Below, piece by piece: positions 16,767 to 25,791 of a stretch of DNA of 64,000 bases. The stretch comes from JAXDMU01 sp963762435 (GTDB lineage Bacteria > Pseudomonadota > Alphaproteobacteria > ATCC43930 > CGMCC-115725). Below the pieces are notes generated by a model. It made no database searches and was not told the DNA's origin. It saw nothing but the letters and a program-made list of their open reading frames with translations. How positions within the stretch are numbered: the first letter of the stretch is position 1; every line of letters begins with the position of its first letter. The position numbers were made by a program, and so were the translations under genes. The DNA is taken from positions 1-64,000 of the forward strand of contig CAVXLN010000034.1 in NCBI GenBank assembly GCA_963762435.1. Reading direction: 5' to 3'.

Positions 16767-19700
16767 TCAATGGAAATCGCGCGAACGCGGCAGGACGCGG
16801 ATGTCGCGCGGGTGCCGGCGGCCTGCTTCCTCGCGCGGCCGGTCGCCCGCCAACCTGTCGGAAAGCAGCGCCAGATCGGCTGTCCGGTCCTCGACCGTCT
16901 CGGCGACGATATGAATGACCGGCTCGGTCGCGTCGGGTGCGCGCTGGACGCGACCTTTGACCAGAATCAGCTTCGCCCCCATGACGAGGCCGCGATAGGC
17001 TTTGAACACGTCCGGCCAGACCACGATATTGGCGATGCCGGTCTCGTCCTCGATGGTGAGGAAGACGACGCCCTTGGCCGAGCCGGGGCGCTGGCGCACC
17101 AGCACGACACCGGCCACGGCCACGCGCTTGCCTTCGATCTGGTCGTTGATCCTGTCGTTCGGAATGACGCCCAGCCGTCCGAAATGCGTGCGCAGGAAGC
17201 TCATCGGATGGGCCTTGAGCGACAGGCGGATCGTCTCGTAATCCTGCACCACCTCTTCCGAGAGCGGCGGGACCGGCAGGGTGGCGGGCGGGGCGCCGTC
17301 GGCCTCCTCGAGCCCCATGGCGGTGAAGAGTGGCGCCGGTGCGGCCCTGGGCAACCCTTTCGCGGCCCATAGTGCCGGACGGCGGGCGAGTGCCAGCGAA
17401 CCCAGCGCATCGGATGCCGCCAGCATGTCGAAGGCGGCGGCCGGCAGGCGCGTGCGCAGCCGGGCGGATTCGAGCGAGCGGAACGGCCCCTCGGCGGCGC
17501 GCGCCGCCATGATCTTGTCGGCCCAGTCCTGGCGGAACCCGTCGATCTGGCGCAATCCCAGCCGGACCGCCCGGCGCGGCTCGCCCGGCTCGAGCGTCGA
17601 ATCCCAGTCGCTGTGATTGAGATCGGGCGGATGGACCGTGACGCCATGGGCGCGCGCATCGCGGATGATCTGCGCCGGCGCATAGAAGCCCATGGGCTGG
17701 CTGTTGAGCAGGCACGCCGCGAAGACATCGGGGTAGAAGCATTTGATCCAGGCCGAGACATAGACCAGATGCGCGAAGGCGGCGGCATGGCTTTCCGGGA
17801 AGCCGTACTCGCCGAAGCCTTTGATCTGATTGAAGCAGCGTTCCGCGAACTCGGGCGAGTAGCCGCGCTTCACCATGCGGCCGACCATCTTCTCCTCATA
17901 GGTGTGGATGGTGCCCATATGGCGGAAGGTAGCCATGGCGCGGCGGAGCCCGTTCGCCTCATCGCCGGTGAACTCGGCCGCGACCATGGCGATGCGCATC
18001 GCCTGCTCCTGGAAGAGCGGCACGCCCATCGTCTTCCTCAGCACCTTCTCGAGCTCGTCCGCCGGCCCCTTGTCGGACGAGGGTGCCGGGAATGCGATGC
18101 GGAACGGCCGGCCCGCCGCCTCGGCCGCGCGCTTCTCGGCGCGGTTCTTGAGATAGGGATGCACCATCTTGCCCTGGATCGGGCCGGGCCGGACGATCGC
18201 GACCTGGACGACGAGATCGTAGAATTCGCGCGGCTGAAGCCGCGGCAGCATGTTCATCTGTGCTCGGCTCTCGACCTGGAACACGCCCAGGGAATCGGCC
18301 TTGCACAGCATGTCGTAGACCGGCTTCTCCCGGCGCGGCAGGGTCGCGAGATCGAGCGTCTCGCCGTAATGGCGCTCGATGAGCTCGAAGCCGCGACGGA
18401 TTGCGGTCAGCATGCCCAGCGCCAGCACATCGACCTTCATGATGTTGAGTGCGTCGATATCGTCCTTGTCCCATTCGATGAAGGTGCGGTTCGCCATCGC
18501 CGCATTGGCGACCGGCACCGTCTCGACCAGCGGGCCCTGGGTCAGCACGAAGCCGCCGACATGCTGGGAAAGATGGCGCGGAAAATTGATGAGCTCGGCC
18601 GTAAGATCCAGCGCCTGTTTCAGCCGCGCATCCTCGCGCTTGAGGCCGGTCGCGTCGACGTGATCGTCCTCGACGCGGGCACCCCAGGAGCCCCAGACCG
18701 TGTTGGCGAGTGCGGCCGTCACATCCTCGGTCAGGCCCAGCGCCTTGCCGACATCGCGGATGGCCGAGCGCGGGCGGTAATGGATGATCGTGGCGCAGAT
18801 CGCGGCGCGATGCCTTCCATAGCGCTGATAGACATACTGCATGACCTCCTCGCGCCGCTCATGCTCGAAATCGACATCGATATCGGGCGGCTCGCTGCGC
18901 TGCTCCGAGATGAAGCGCTCGAACAGCACATCCTGCTCGGTCGGGTTGACCGAGGTGATGCCGAGGCAGAAGCACACGACGGAGTTGGCGGCCGAACCCC
19001 GCCCCTGGCACAGGATCGGCGGGTCCGGCACCCGCCGCGCCCAGGCGACGATGTCGTGGACAGTCAGGAAATATGTCGCATATCCGACCTTGCGGATGAG
19101 GCGCAGCTCCTTGCGGATGGTCGGCAGGACCTGAGTCAGCTCCTGCTTCTTGAAGAGCTGGCGGGCGCCGGCGAAGGTCAGGTCCTGGAGATGCTGCTGC
19201 GGCGTCTTGCCGGGCGGCACCGGCTCGTCCGGATATTGGTATTTGAGGTCGCTCAGCCTGAAATGGCAGGCATCGGCGATCTCGGCCGTGCGGGCGAGCG
19301 CGCCTTCATAGCCGCGAAACAGCGCCGCCATCTGGGATGGGGATTTCAAATAGCGCTCGGCATGGGCCTGGAGCCGGAAGCCGGCCTGATCGATCGTTAC
19401 GCCGTCGCGGATGCAGGTCAGCACGTCCTGGAGAATGCGACGGTCGGGATGGTGGTAGAGCACGGCATTGGTCGCGACCAGGGGCGCTCCCGTCCGCCGG
19501 GCGATAGCGGCAAGCTTTGCCAGCCGCGCCCGGTCGTCGCCGCGATAAAGCGGGGAAGCCGCGAGATGGAGCGCGTCCGGCCAAGCCGATCGCCAGGCTG
19601 CGAGCCGCACCTCGAACGCCCGGTCGATCATGGCAGGCGCCGGAACGAGGGCGATGAGTCCGGCACCGAGGGCGACCGCCTGCTCGAAGCTCAGGCGGCA

Positions 19701-20081
19701 TTCATTCTTGGCGATGCTCGCCTCCTGCCCGGGCTCGGCGGCATCGGCATCGATGCCGCTCTTGCCGATGGAGAGCAGACGGCATAACCGGCCATAGGCG
19801 GCACGGTCGCGCGGATAGACGATGAGCTCATGCCCGTCGGTAAAGGCGAGGCGGCAGCCGACCAGAAGGCGCAGCGCCAGCGCCTCGCCCTTTTCCTTGG
19901 CCGCCTTCTCGAGCTCCTTGAGCGCGCTATAGGCGCGCACCACGCCGGCCAGGCTGTTGCGGTCGGCGATGCCGATCGCCGTGAGGCCGAGTTCCTGGGC
20001 GGTCCCGACCAGCTCCTGCGGATGCGAGCCGCCTTCGAGGAAGCTGAAATTGGAGCGGGCGTCGAGCTCGGCGTAGCTCAC
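16767..20081 (-). CDS. dnaE2: Error-prone DNA polymerase III alpha subunit DnaE2
   Basis: This full-length protein (about 1,104 residues) starts at a GTG that overlaps the imuB stop as GTGA, giving the typical N-terminus of YAELDARSNFSFLEGG. The PHP domain is followed by the polymerase core with PPDIDVDFEHERREEV (catalytic Asps) and IEWDKDDIDALNIMKVD. The fingers region contains EYGFPESHAAAFAHLVYVS, and an OB-fold near the end has GVVLVRQRPGSAKGVVFLTI. It lacks the beta-clamp-binding tail of DnaE1. With ImuA and ImuB it forms the SOS mutasome that carries out translesion synthesis. A GTG 21 bases upstream is an alternative start. Confidence 0.97.
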   Translation of the reverse strand: MSYAELDARSNFSFLEGGSHPQELVGTAQELGLTAIGIADRNSLAGVVRAYSALKELEKAAKEKGEALALRLLVGCRLAFTDGHELIVYPRDRAAYGRLCRLLSIGKSGIDADAAEPGQEASIAKNECRLSFEQAVALGAGLIALVPAPAMIDRAFEVRLAAWRSAWPDALHLAASPLYRGDDRARLAKLAAIARRTGAPLVATNAVLYHHPDRRILQDVLTCIRDGVTIDQAGFRLQAHAERYLKSPSQMAALFRGYEGALARTAEIADACHFRLSDLKYQYPDEPVPPGKTPQQHLQDLTFAGARQLFKKQELTQVLPTIRKELRLIRKVGYATYFLTVHDIVAWARRVPDPPILCQGRGSAANSVVCFCLGITSVNPTEQDVLFERFISEQRSEPPDIDVDFEHERREEVMQYVYQRYGRHRAAICATIIHYRPRSAIRDVGKALGLTEDVTAALANTVWGSWGARVEDDHVDATGLKREDARLKQALDLTAELINFPRHLSQHVGGFVLTQGPLVETVPVANAAMANRTFIEWDKDDIDALNIMKVDVLALGMLTAIRRGFELIERHYGETLDLATLPRREKPVYDMLCKADSLGVFQVESRAQMNMLPRLQPREFYDLVVQVAIVRPGPIQGKMVHPYLKNRAEKRAAEAAGRPFRIAFPAPSSDKGPADELEKVLRKTMGVPLFQEQAMRIAMVAAEFTGDEANGLRRAMATFRHMGTIHTYEEKMVGRMVKRGYSPEFAERCFNQIKGFGEYGFPESHAAAFAHLVYVSAWIKCFYPDVFAACLLNSQPMGFYAPAQIIRDARAHGVTVHPPDLNHSDWDSTLEPGEPRRAVRLGLRQIDGFRQDWADKIMAARAAEGPFRSLESARLRTRLPAAAFDMLAASDALGSLALARRPALWAAKGLPRAAPAPLFTAMGLEEADGAPPATLPVPPLSEEVVQDYETIRLSLKAHPMSFLRTHFGRLGVIPNDRINDQIEGKRVAVAGVVLVRQRPGSAKGVVFLTIEDETGIANIVVWPDVFKAYRGLVMGAKLILVKGRVQRAPDATEPVIHIVAETVEDRTADLALLSDRLAGDRPREEAGRRHPRDIRVLPRSRDFH

Positions 20082-21649
20082 GCAAACACTCCATGCAGCC
20101 ACCAGCGGGGGGCGGCACCGTCGCTATGCAGCCCTTCCTGATAGAGCCAGTAGCGATGCCCCTCCTCATCCTCGATCCGATAGTAATCCCGGACCTTGCC
20201 GGCGGCGCAGCACCACCATTCGGGTGAGAGCCGCTCCGGCCCTTCCGCCTTGGCGACCCGACGCGACACGCGGCGCCAGACAAAGCGGGCGGGGTAATTG
20301 TCCGGCAGTCCGACCACGTCGCGCACCGGCTCGGGCGGATCGAACAGCAGGATCGGGCGCGGCAGGTCGGCAACCGGATCGGCGCCGGGCGGCGGTACCG
20401 GGGCGTGCGGGCCGGCGCGCAGCCACGCCTCGCTCCGTTCCGGCAACCAGCTTTCCCACCGCTGCGGCCGGCGCACGGTGCCGTCGCCGAGCTTGGCCTC
20501 GATCCGGTCGATCAGGCCGGCGAGCGCCTCGGGTACGGCCGCCCGGCCCTCGCCGCCGCTCCTCATCGCCGCCTGATGCGGCCGCAACGTCTCGACCGCG
20601 ATGGCGCTCAGCATCAGCGCATCGATGCCGAATCCGAGATCGAGCCGCTCCAGCCCCTTATCCTTGAGCAGCCGCAGCATATGGGACGGCGTCGAGGCGG
20701 GGGCGCTCAAGCCCACCTCGAAGCCGGTGATCCTGCCGTCGGCACGAAAGCCCGTGAGGCCGAGGCGCCGGACACCCTGCTGATGCGCCGCGAGCTGGGC
20801 AGCGAGCGAGGTCGCCAGCTGTGGCAGATGCTGGGCCATGCCCTCGGTCTCGATCACCGGATCGGCGAAGGAGATCCAGCTGCGATAGAGCGGCGGCGCA
20901 CGCTCGGCCACGAGCGGCTCGGCGGCGAATCCCAGCGCCTGATCGAGCCGCTCGACGACGCGCAGCCCCGCCTCGCTGCGGAAGCGGCGCGCGAGGCCGG
21001 CGCGCGGCATGGCATAGAGATCGCCGATGCGGTTGAGGCCGAAGCGCCGCAGCAAGGTGAGTGCCGCGGTCTCGAGGCGCAGCCCCGCTACCGGCAGGTC
21101 GGCGAGCGCCGCTGCTGCGCCGCCGATGGGGGCGATCGTCTCCGCCCGCTCTCGAAACCGGGCGAGCGCCCAGGCGGCACCAGGCGTATCCGCGATCGCG
21201 AGGCGCGCCGGAATCCGGGCGGCAGCCAGGCGCCGGCGGATATCGGCGAGGAGTGCTGTCTCGCCGCCGAAGAGATGCGCCCCTTCGGTCATGTCGATGA
21301 ACAGCCCCTCCTGACCCGGCATTGTCCTGTTGAGGGCGACGCAGGGCGAGAAGCGCTCGGCCCAGAGCGCCAACCGGCGCAAGGCCTGGAGATCCTGCTC
21401 GGGCTCGGCCGGTGCGCTTGCGAGATCGGGCAGGATGGCGCAGGCATCGGCATGGGACTGATCGCACTTCAAGCCCGCGGCGCGCGCTGCCGGATTGAGC
21501 GCCGACAGAGTCAGGCCGTGCGGGCCGCGCGCAACCAGCGCGAAGGGGCGCTCGAAGGCTTCAGGCGAGCCGGCGCTCTTCTCGTGCAGGCGGCGCCATA
21601 TCGTGATCGGCCAATCCGGCAACCACAGAGAGATTACCCGTTTCGTCAT
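20078..21649 (-). CDS. imuB: ImuB, Y-family polymerase-like mutasome subunit
   Basis: Starting at the ATG at 21,647-21,649 the protein reads MTKRVISLWLPDWPITIWRR, the standard ImuB N-terminus. Further marks are GLFIDMTEGAHLFGGE (degenerate Y-family palm), LRRFGLNRIGDLYAMPRAGL (helix-hairpin-helix) and a C-terminal GKVRDYYRIEDEEGHRYWLY. ImuB is generally catalytically inactive and bridges DnaE2 to the clamp and to ImuA. It overlaps imuA by 89 bases upstream and dnaE2 by 4 bases downstream, so the three genes form one translationally coupled operon. Confidence 0.95.
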   Translation of the reverse strand: MTKRVISLWLPDWPITIWRRLHEKSAGSPEAFERPFALVARGPHGLTLSALNPAARAAGLKCDQSHADACAILPDLASAPAEPEQDLQALRRLALWAERFSPCVALNRTMPGQEGLFIDMTEGAHLFGGETALLADIRRRLAAARIPARLAIADTPGAAWALARFRERAETIAPIGGAAAALADLPVAGLRLETAALTLLRRFGLNRIGDLYAMPRAGLARRFRSEAGLRVVERLDQALGFAAEPLVAERAPPLYRSWISFADPVIETEGMAQHLPQLATSLAAQLAAHQQGVRRLGLTGFRADGRITGFEVGLSAPASTPSHMLRLLKDKGLERLDLGFGIDALMLSAIAVETLRPHQAAMRSGGEGRAAVPEALAGLIDRIEAKLGDGTVRRPQRWESWLPERSEAWLRAGPHAPVPPPGADPVADLPRPILLFDPPEPVRDVVGLPDNYPARFVWRRVSRRVAKAEGPERLSPEWWCCAAGKVRDYYRIEDEEGHRYWLYQEGLHSDGAAPRWWLHGVFA

Positions 21650-22256
21650 CCTGCTCCAGCTCCCAGCCATTCGGCAGACCGTCGCGGCTGCGCACCAGCT
21701 CAACCCGCAGCCGGGCCGGCCCCGGTATCGCCATCTCGGCGACGGGCGACGGGATCGCCGCGGCCTGGGATGCCAGCGCCGTGATGCGCCAGCGTCGCCG
21801 GGCGGCACTAAGATCCTGCGTCTCGATGCCGCGCAGCAGGATGCCGACCGATTTGCCCGCCCGCGCCGCGGCATCGAGCCGATGAGTGGCGACAAAGGAG
21901 GGCTTGGCCGCAGTCGCGAGGCCGCCGGCGACAGCCCCCGATTTCAGCGCTTCCTCGAGCGCCCAGAGCGCCTCCCCTTCCCGTTCTGCCCGGATCCAGA
22001 TCAGCCGATCCTCCGCCAGTCCCCACCGCTGCAGCCCACGCCCGAAAGGCCGGCCGCGCTCCTGGCGCCAGAGCGCCGTCGTGACCAGCACGACCGGCCG
22101 TTCGTCCGGCTGACACGCCAAGCGGCTGATCGCGAAGCCGAAGCCGGCCGCGATATCGCCCGGCCCCATGGCACTCACCTCCTCCAGCGGTGCTGCGGCG
22201 GCCGGGAAGATCCGAGTCTTCTGGAGGGGCGATCGGTATGAGTCGAGCGAGATCAT
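21561..22256 (-). CDS. imuA: ImuA, RecA-like accessory factor of the SOS mutasome
   Basis: The 231-residue protein is the first gene of imuA-imuB-dnaE2. The RecA-like core is seen in MGPGDIAAGFGFAISRLA, RPVVLVTTALWRQERGRPFG and AGKSVGILLRGIETQDLSAA, with an ImuA-type end (RLRVELVRSRDGLPNGWELE). The N-terminus is short compared with many ImuA proteins. Two ATGs are possible, at 22,256 and 22,265; the downstream one leaves 12 bases to the LexA-like box. The mRNA may be leaderless, as no Shine-Dalgarno sequence is visible. Confidence 0.88.
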   Translation of the reverse strand: MISLDSYRSPLQKTRIFPAAAAPLEEVSAMGPGDIAAGFGFAISRLACQPDERPVVLVTTALWRQERGRPFGRGLQRWGLAEDRLIWIRAEREGEALWALEEALKSGAVAGGLATAAKPSFVATHRLDAAARAGKSVGILLRGIETQDLSAARRRWRITALASQAAAIPSPVAEMAIPGPARLRVELVRSRDGLPNGWELEQDDETGNLSVVAGLADHDMAPPAREERRLA

Positions 22257-22268
22257 GGGGCACATTGT

Positions 22269-22283
22269 GTTGCCATTTTGTTC
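22269..22283 (-). promoter_or_regulatory. LexA (SOS) box-like operator upstream of imuA
   Basis: On the imuA coding strand the site reads GAACAAAATGGCAAC, that is GAAC-N7-CAAC, one base off the alphaproteobacterial GAAC-N7-GAAC direct repeat. It sits 12-26 bases upstream of the chosen start and shares GAACAAA with the perfect box at 30,258-30,272. imuA cassettes are normally LexA-controlled. Confidence 0.6.
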
Positions 22284-22350
22284 TTTTAACTGGCCATCGT
22301 CAACCCCGATGTGGGAAAGCAGCCGAATCCGCGACAGCCGGTTCCCCGGC

Positions 22351-24234
22351 TCAGTCGCCGCCCACTTGCTCCGTGCTCAGACGATCGATCTCATCCATCA
22401 GCCGGTCGGGGTCGATCGGCTTGGCAAGGTGACCCTGCATGCCGGCCTGGCGGCAGCGCTCGATCTCCTCCGGCAGGACATTGGCGGTCAGCGCAATGAC
22501 CGGCACGCGTGCCGCGGGCCCGGTGAGCGCCCGGATCTGCCGCACGGCCTCGACCCCGCCCATGACCGGCATCTGCATATCCATGAGGACGAGGTCGTAG
22601 CGCTCCCGCACCACCGCCTCCACCGCCTCGGCGCCGTTGCTCACAATGGTGACCTGATGGCCGAACCGCTTCAGGAGCAGGCTGATGATCTCCTGATTGA
22701 GCGGCGCATCCTCCGCCACCAGAATGTGCAGCCCGCCATGCTGCAGCGAGCGATGCACCGGCTTTGCGATGGCCGGATGCTCGACCAAGGCCGCTCGATA
22801 AGGCAGCTCGATCCAGAAGTTGGAGCCCTCATCGACCGCCGTCTCGACGCCGAGCTCGCCCTCCATCAGCTGGATCAGCTGCCGGCTGATCGCGAGGCCA
22901 AGGCCGGTGCCGCCATATTGCCGCGCGATGGAATTGTCGACCTGGCTGAAATCCTGGAACAGCCGGTCCTGCTTGTCGGGCGAGATACCGATGCCGGTGT
23001 CGCGCACTTCGAACCTCAGGCTCCGCCCGGCCGCTGTCTCGCGCACGCCAAGAAGCAACGTGACCCCGCCGATCCTGGTGAATTTGATGGCGTTGCTGAG
23101 AAGGTTGGTGATGGCCTGGCGCAGCCTCTGGCCGTCGAGCTGGACCCAGCGCGGCACCGCCGGATCGATGCGGAGCGCAAGCTCCAGCCGCTTCGCCTGG
23201 GCCGCCGGGCGGAACAGGCCGGTCGAGCTCTCCATGAGCGCCCAAAGATCGGTATCGACCGGCTCGATCTCGAACTTCCCGGCCTCGAGCTTGGAAAAAT
23301 CGAGAATGTCGTTGATCACGGTCAGGAGATTGTTGCCGGCCTCGCGCTGCAGCTCGACATAGCGGCGCTGATCGGGCTCGAGCCTGGTGCCGAGCAAAAG
23401 ATCGGCGAAGCCCAGCACACCGTTCAAAGGCGTGCGGATCTCATGGCTCATGGTCGCGAGGAATGTCGATTTGGTGGCGTTCGCCGCCTCCGCCTCGATC
23501 TTGGCCCGGCTGAGATCGACCGCCTGCTGCTCGAGGGCGGTGCGCGTCGCCTGGACCTGCTGCAAGAGCGCTTCCTGCGTCTCGGCATGCTGCGAGGCTT
23601 CGTGCGCGATGACGAGCCACAGGAAGACATAGTTCTGCGCGATGAAGGCGAGCGTGTAGGGGATCAGCAGAACGCTCTGGATCGGCGGCGGCGACATGTA
23701 GTTGCCGATCACCGGGCCGAGGAGCGTCACGACCAGCCGGCCGATCGACACGCAGGCGATGGCACCGAAAAGGCCGGCCGAAACGCGCAGCGGAACGCGC
23801 AGCGCCTCGATCGGATTGGTCAGCAGCACGATGGTGGCGAAACCCAGGAGCAGTGCCGCGATGGCCGAGCCCGAGGCGATCCGGGCGACGACGCTGTTGT
23901 CCCAGGCCCAGAAATAGAGGATGAGCAGGCTACCGATGAGAATGAGCGCGCGGCCCGCCCGCGAGAAGCGCCGGGTGCCGACGAGGGTCTGAAAGCCTTC
24001 GAGCCAGAGATACAGCGCGGCAAAGGTGACGGCGTTGCCGGCGAGGATGGAGATCCCGTCCGGAATGAAGCCGCGCAGCGCCACCAGCAGCGATCCGATC
24101 GCATAGCAGCTGTTGCCGGCTGCCCAATGAAGGACATAACGTGCTTGCGGTCGCCACCAGGCCAGGCAGAGAATCGCTGCGGCCATTAGGACAGTGACGA
24201 GACAGCTGCTGAGATATAATGTCCGTATGTCCAT
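22351..24234 (-). CDS. Hybrid sensor histidine kinase with C-terminal receiver
   Basis: The 627-residue protein has about six or seven N-terminal membrane helices (residues 5-215) and then a short coiled coil. The kinase core has FLATMSHEIRTPLNGVLGF (H-box), LSNAIKFTRIGG (N-box), VRDTGIGISPDKQDRLFQDF and GGTGLGLAISRQLIQLMEG. The C-terminal receiver reads LHILVAEDAPLNQEIISLLL with the phospho-acceptor Asp in LVLMDMQMPVMGG. No HPt domain or partner gene is adjacent. The membrane part is a MHYT/7TM-type sensor without an obvious periplasmic domain, so the signal is unknown. It is transcribed away from the lipoprotein gene at 24,495. Confidence 0.92.
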   Translation of the reverse strand: MDIRTLYLSSCLVTVLMAAAILCLAWWRPQARYVLHWAAGNSCYAIGSLLVALRGFIPDGISILAGNAVTFAALYLWLEGFQTLVGTRRFSRAGRALILIGSLLILYFWAWDNSVVARIASGSAIAALLLGFATIVLLTNPIEALRVPLRVSAGLFGAIACVSIGRLVVTLLGPVIGNYMSPPPIQSVLLIPYTLAFIAQNYVFLWLVIAHEASQHAETQEALLQQVQATRTALEQQAVDLSRAKIEAEAANATKSTFLATMSHEIRTPLNGVLGFADLLLGTRLEPDQRRYVELQREAGNNLLTVINDILDFSKLEAGKFEIEPVDTDLWALMESSTGLFRPAAQAKRLELALRIDPAVPRWVQLDGQRLRQAITNLLSNAIKFTRIGGVTLLLGVRETAAGRSLRFEVRDTGIGISPDKQDRLFQDFSQVDNSIARQYGGTGLGLAISRQLIQLMEGELGVETAVDEGSNFWIELPYRAALVEHPAIAKPVHRSLQHGGLHILVAEDAPLNQEIISLLLKRFGHQVTIVSNGAEAVEAVVRERYDLVLMDMQMPVMGGVEAVRQIRALTGPAARVPVIALTANVLPEEIERCRQAGMQGHLAKPIDPDRLMDEIDRLSTEQVGGD

Positions 24235-24494
24235 AAGGTTCTGACCCGGGTATGCGACCGTTGGTTGTTCAACTGTACGAGAGCGCGTATTGACGGACCG
24301 TTACCGTCATCGGCCGAACGCGCTTGACAGCTCCCACAACTTTGTAGGACAAGCATAGCCGCCGATACATAAACTATTGGTTTAGAAACGGTTTTCGTAC
24401 TTTCAACGAAACCCTGGGATTCCGGGAGGTTGACGGCAGCACAGGAGAAGCATCTCTGAACGCGGACATTTTTACTCACAACTTTGTTTCTTTT

Positions 24495-25094
24495 TTGTCC
24501 GTTCTCAAATGCTATCCCGTTCGGGGAAGCTTGAGACGCACACTCTTCCTGGCAGCAGCGCTGGGTGGATTGGCGGGTTGCGCATCGGATCAGCCGAAAC
24601 CGCCCGTGCCGCCGCCCCCGGCAAAGCCCGAGACGACGGCCGAGGCAGTACCGGAAGCGAAACCCAAGCCGCCGATCCCGAAACGCAAACCCCCTGTTCC
24701 GCCATCACAGCAACAGAACGCCCCCAATCAGGAAGCCAGCAGCGAGACCGAGCTCGCCAAGCTCGAGCCGGATTCGCCGATGGCCCCGCCCCGCCCCGCT
24801 CCGCCGGCCGATGTGATCGGCCTCGAAGCCGGTGCCATCGAGCAAATGCTCGGCAGTCCGGCTGCCCATTTGGATGCGCCGCCCGCCGTAATATGGCAGT
24901 ATATGTCCGCCGACTGTGTGCTGGACATTTGGCTTTACAAGGATCTTCAGAGCGGAACCGTGCGTGCTCTTTTTGCCGAAGTGAAGGGTGATGACCAATC
25001 AGACCAGCGACGCCAATCCTGCATCCGTCAGCTTGCCACCGATGCGGCCGATCGAGCCCGGCGAACTCATGCAGACGCAGCTTCTGCTCGTTGA
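24495..25094 (+). CDS. Proline-rich lipoprotein overlapping the response regulator gene
   Basis: The 199-residue protein has a lipobox (AAALGGLAGCAS) with the lipidated Cys near residue 29. A Pro/Lys-rich linker follows to about residue 105, then a small globular end (LEAGAIEQMLGSPAAHLD, MSADCVLDIWLYKDLQSG) with a second Cys. The end domain resembles SmpA/OmlA-like outer-membrane lipoproteins. Its last 26 bases overlap the regulator that follows. This fixed association with a ChvI/ChvG-type pair suggests a role in envelope sensing, which is inference. Confidence 0.75.
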   Translation: MSVLKCYPVRGSLRRTLFLAAALGGLAGCASDQPKPPVPPPPAKPETTAEAVPEAKPKPPIPKRKPPVPPSQQQNAPNQEASSETELAKLEPDSPMAPPRPAPPADVIGLEAGAIEQMLGSPAAHLDAPPAVIWQYMSADCVLDIWLYKDLQSGTVRALFAEVKGDDQSDQRRQSCIRQLATDAADRARRTHADAASAR

Positions 25095-25791
25095 TGATGA
25101 CGATTTCTTTCGGGAATCACTGGGACTGAACCTGCTGGACGAGGGGTTCGCCGTCACCAGCTTCTCGAACGGGGTCGAAACGCTCAAATTCTTCGAGCAG
25201 GGCGGGGCGGCCGACGTGCTGCTGCTCGACTGGCGGATGCCCGGGATGGACGGGCTCGAGGTGCTGCGCCAGCTGCGACGGCGCGGCCAGGAGATCCCGG
25301 TCATCTTCCTGACCGCCTTGAGCGACGATATCTACGAGGAAGCGGCACTCGAGGGCGGGGCCGTCGATTTCATCGACAAGTCGCGGCGCCTTTCGATCCT
25401 CCTGAAGCGGCTCAACCTCATCGTCGAGGGGCGACGGTCGCAGGCGGAGGCGAAGCCGGCCGACCGCGGCACGATGGAACTGGGCCAACTGATCCTCAAG
25501 CTCGACACCAGCCGTGCCTATTGGCGCGATTCCGAGCTGGAGCTGACGCTGACAGAGTTCAATATTCTAGTGCTTCTGGCTGGGCGCGCGGGCCAGGACG
25601 TGCCGTATCGCGATATCTACGATCTCGTTCACGGCAAGGATTTTATCGCCGGTTATGGCGCCGAGGGGTACCGTGCCAATGTCCGGACTTTCATCAAGCG
25701 CATCCGGAAGAAGTTCCGGGACGCCAATTCCGAGTTCGATAACATCGGAAACTATGCCGGGTTCGGGTACCGGTGGATCGTCGAAGAATAA
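25069..25791 (+). CDS. ChvI-like OmpR-family response regulator
   Basis: From the ATG at 25,069 (MQTQLLLVDDDDFFRESLGL) a receiver domain is followed by a winged-helix domain. The phospho-acceptor Asp is in VLLLDWRMPGMDGLEVL, the switch Thr in IFLTALSDD, and the conserved Lys in FIDKSRRL. The output domain has LTLTEFNILVLLAGRAG and NVRTFIKRIRKKFRD, ending YAGFGYRWIVEE. An ATG 81 bases upstream would add a Pro-rich extension and overlap the lipoprotein further; the chosen start begins directly at the receiver fold. The kinase gene overlaps its 3' end by 38 bases. ChvI-type regulators answer acid and envelope stress in related bacteria. Confidence 0.9.
   Translation: MQTQLLLVDDDDFFRESLGLNLLDEGFAVTSFSNGVETLKFFEQGGAADVLLLDWRMPGMDGLEVLRQLRRRGQEIPVIFLTALSDDIYEEAALEGGAVDFIDKSRRLSILLKRLNLIVEGRRSQAEAKPADRGTMELGQLILKLDTSRAYWRDSELELTLTEFNILVLLAGRAGQDVPYRDIYDLVHGKDFIAGYGAEGYRANVRTFIKRIRKKFRDANSEFDNIGNYAGFGYRWIVEE

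Noticed and set aside
17613..19787. Long plus-strand frame (724 codons) opposite dnaE2
   Set aside because: Antisense shadow of a full-length conserved polymerase gene; no domain, no ribosome-binding site.
22168..24189. Long plus-strand frame opposite the hybrid kinase
   Set aside because: The minus-strand kinase and receiver motifs are complete, so the opposite frame is not a gene.
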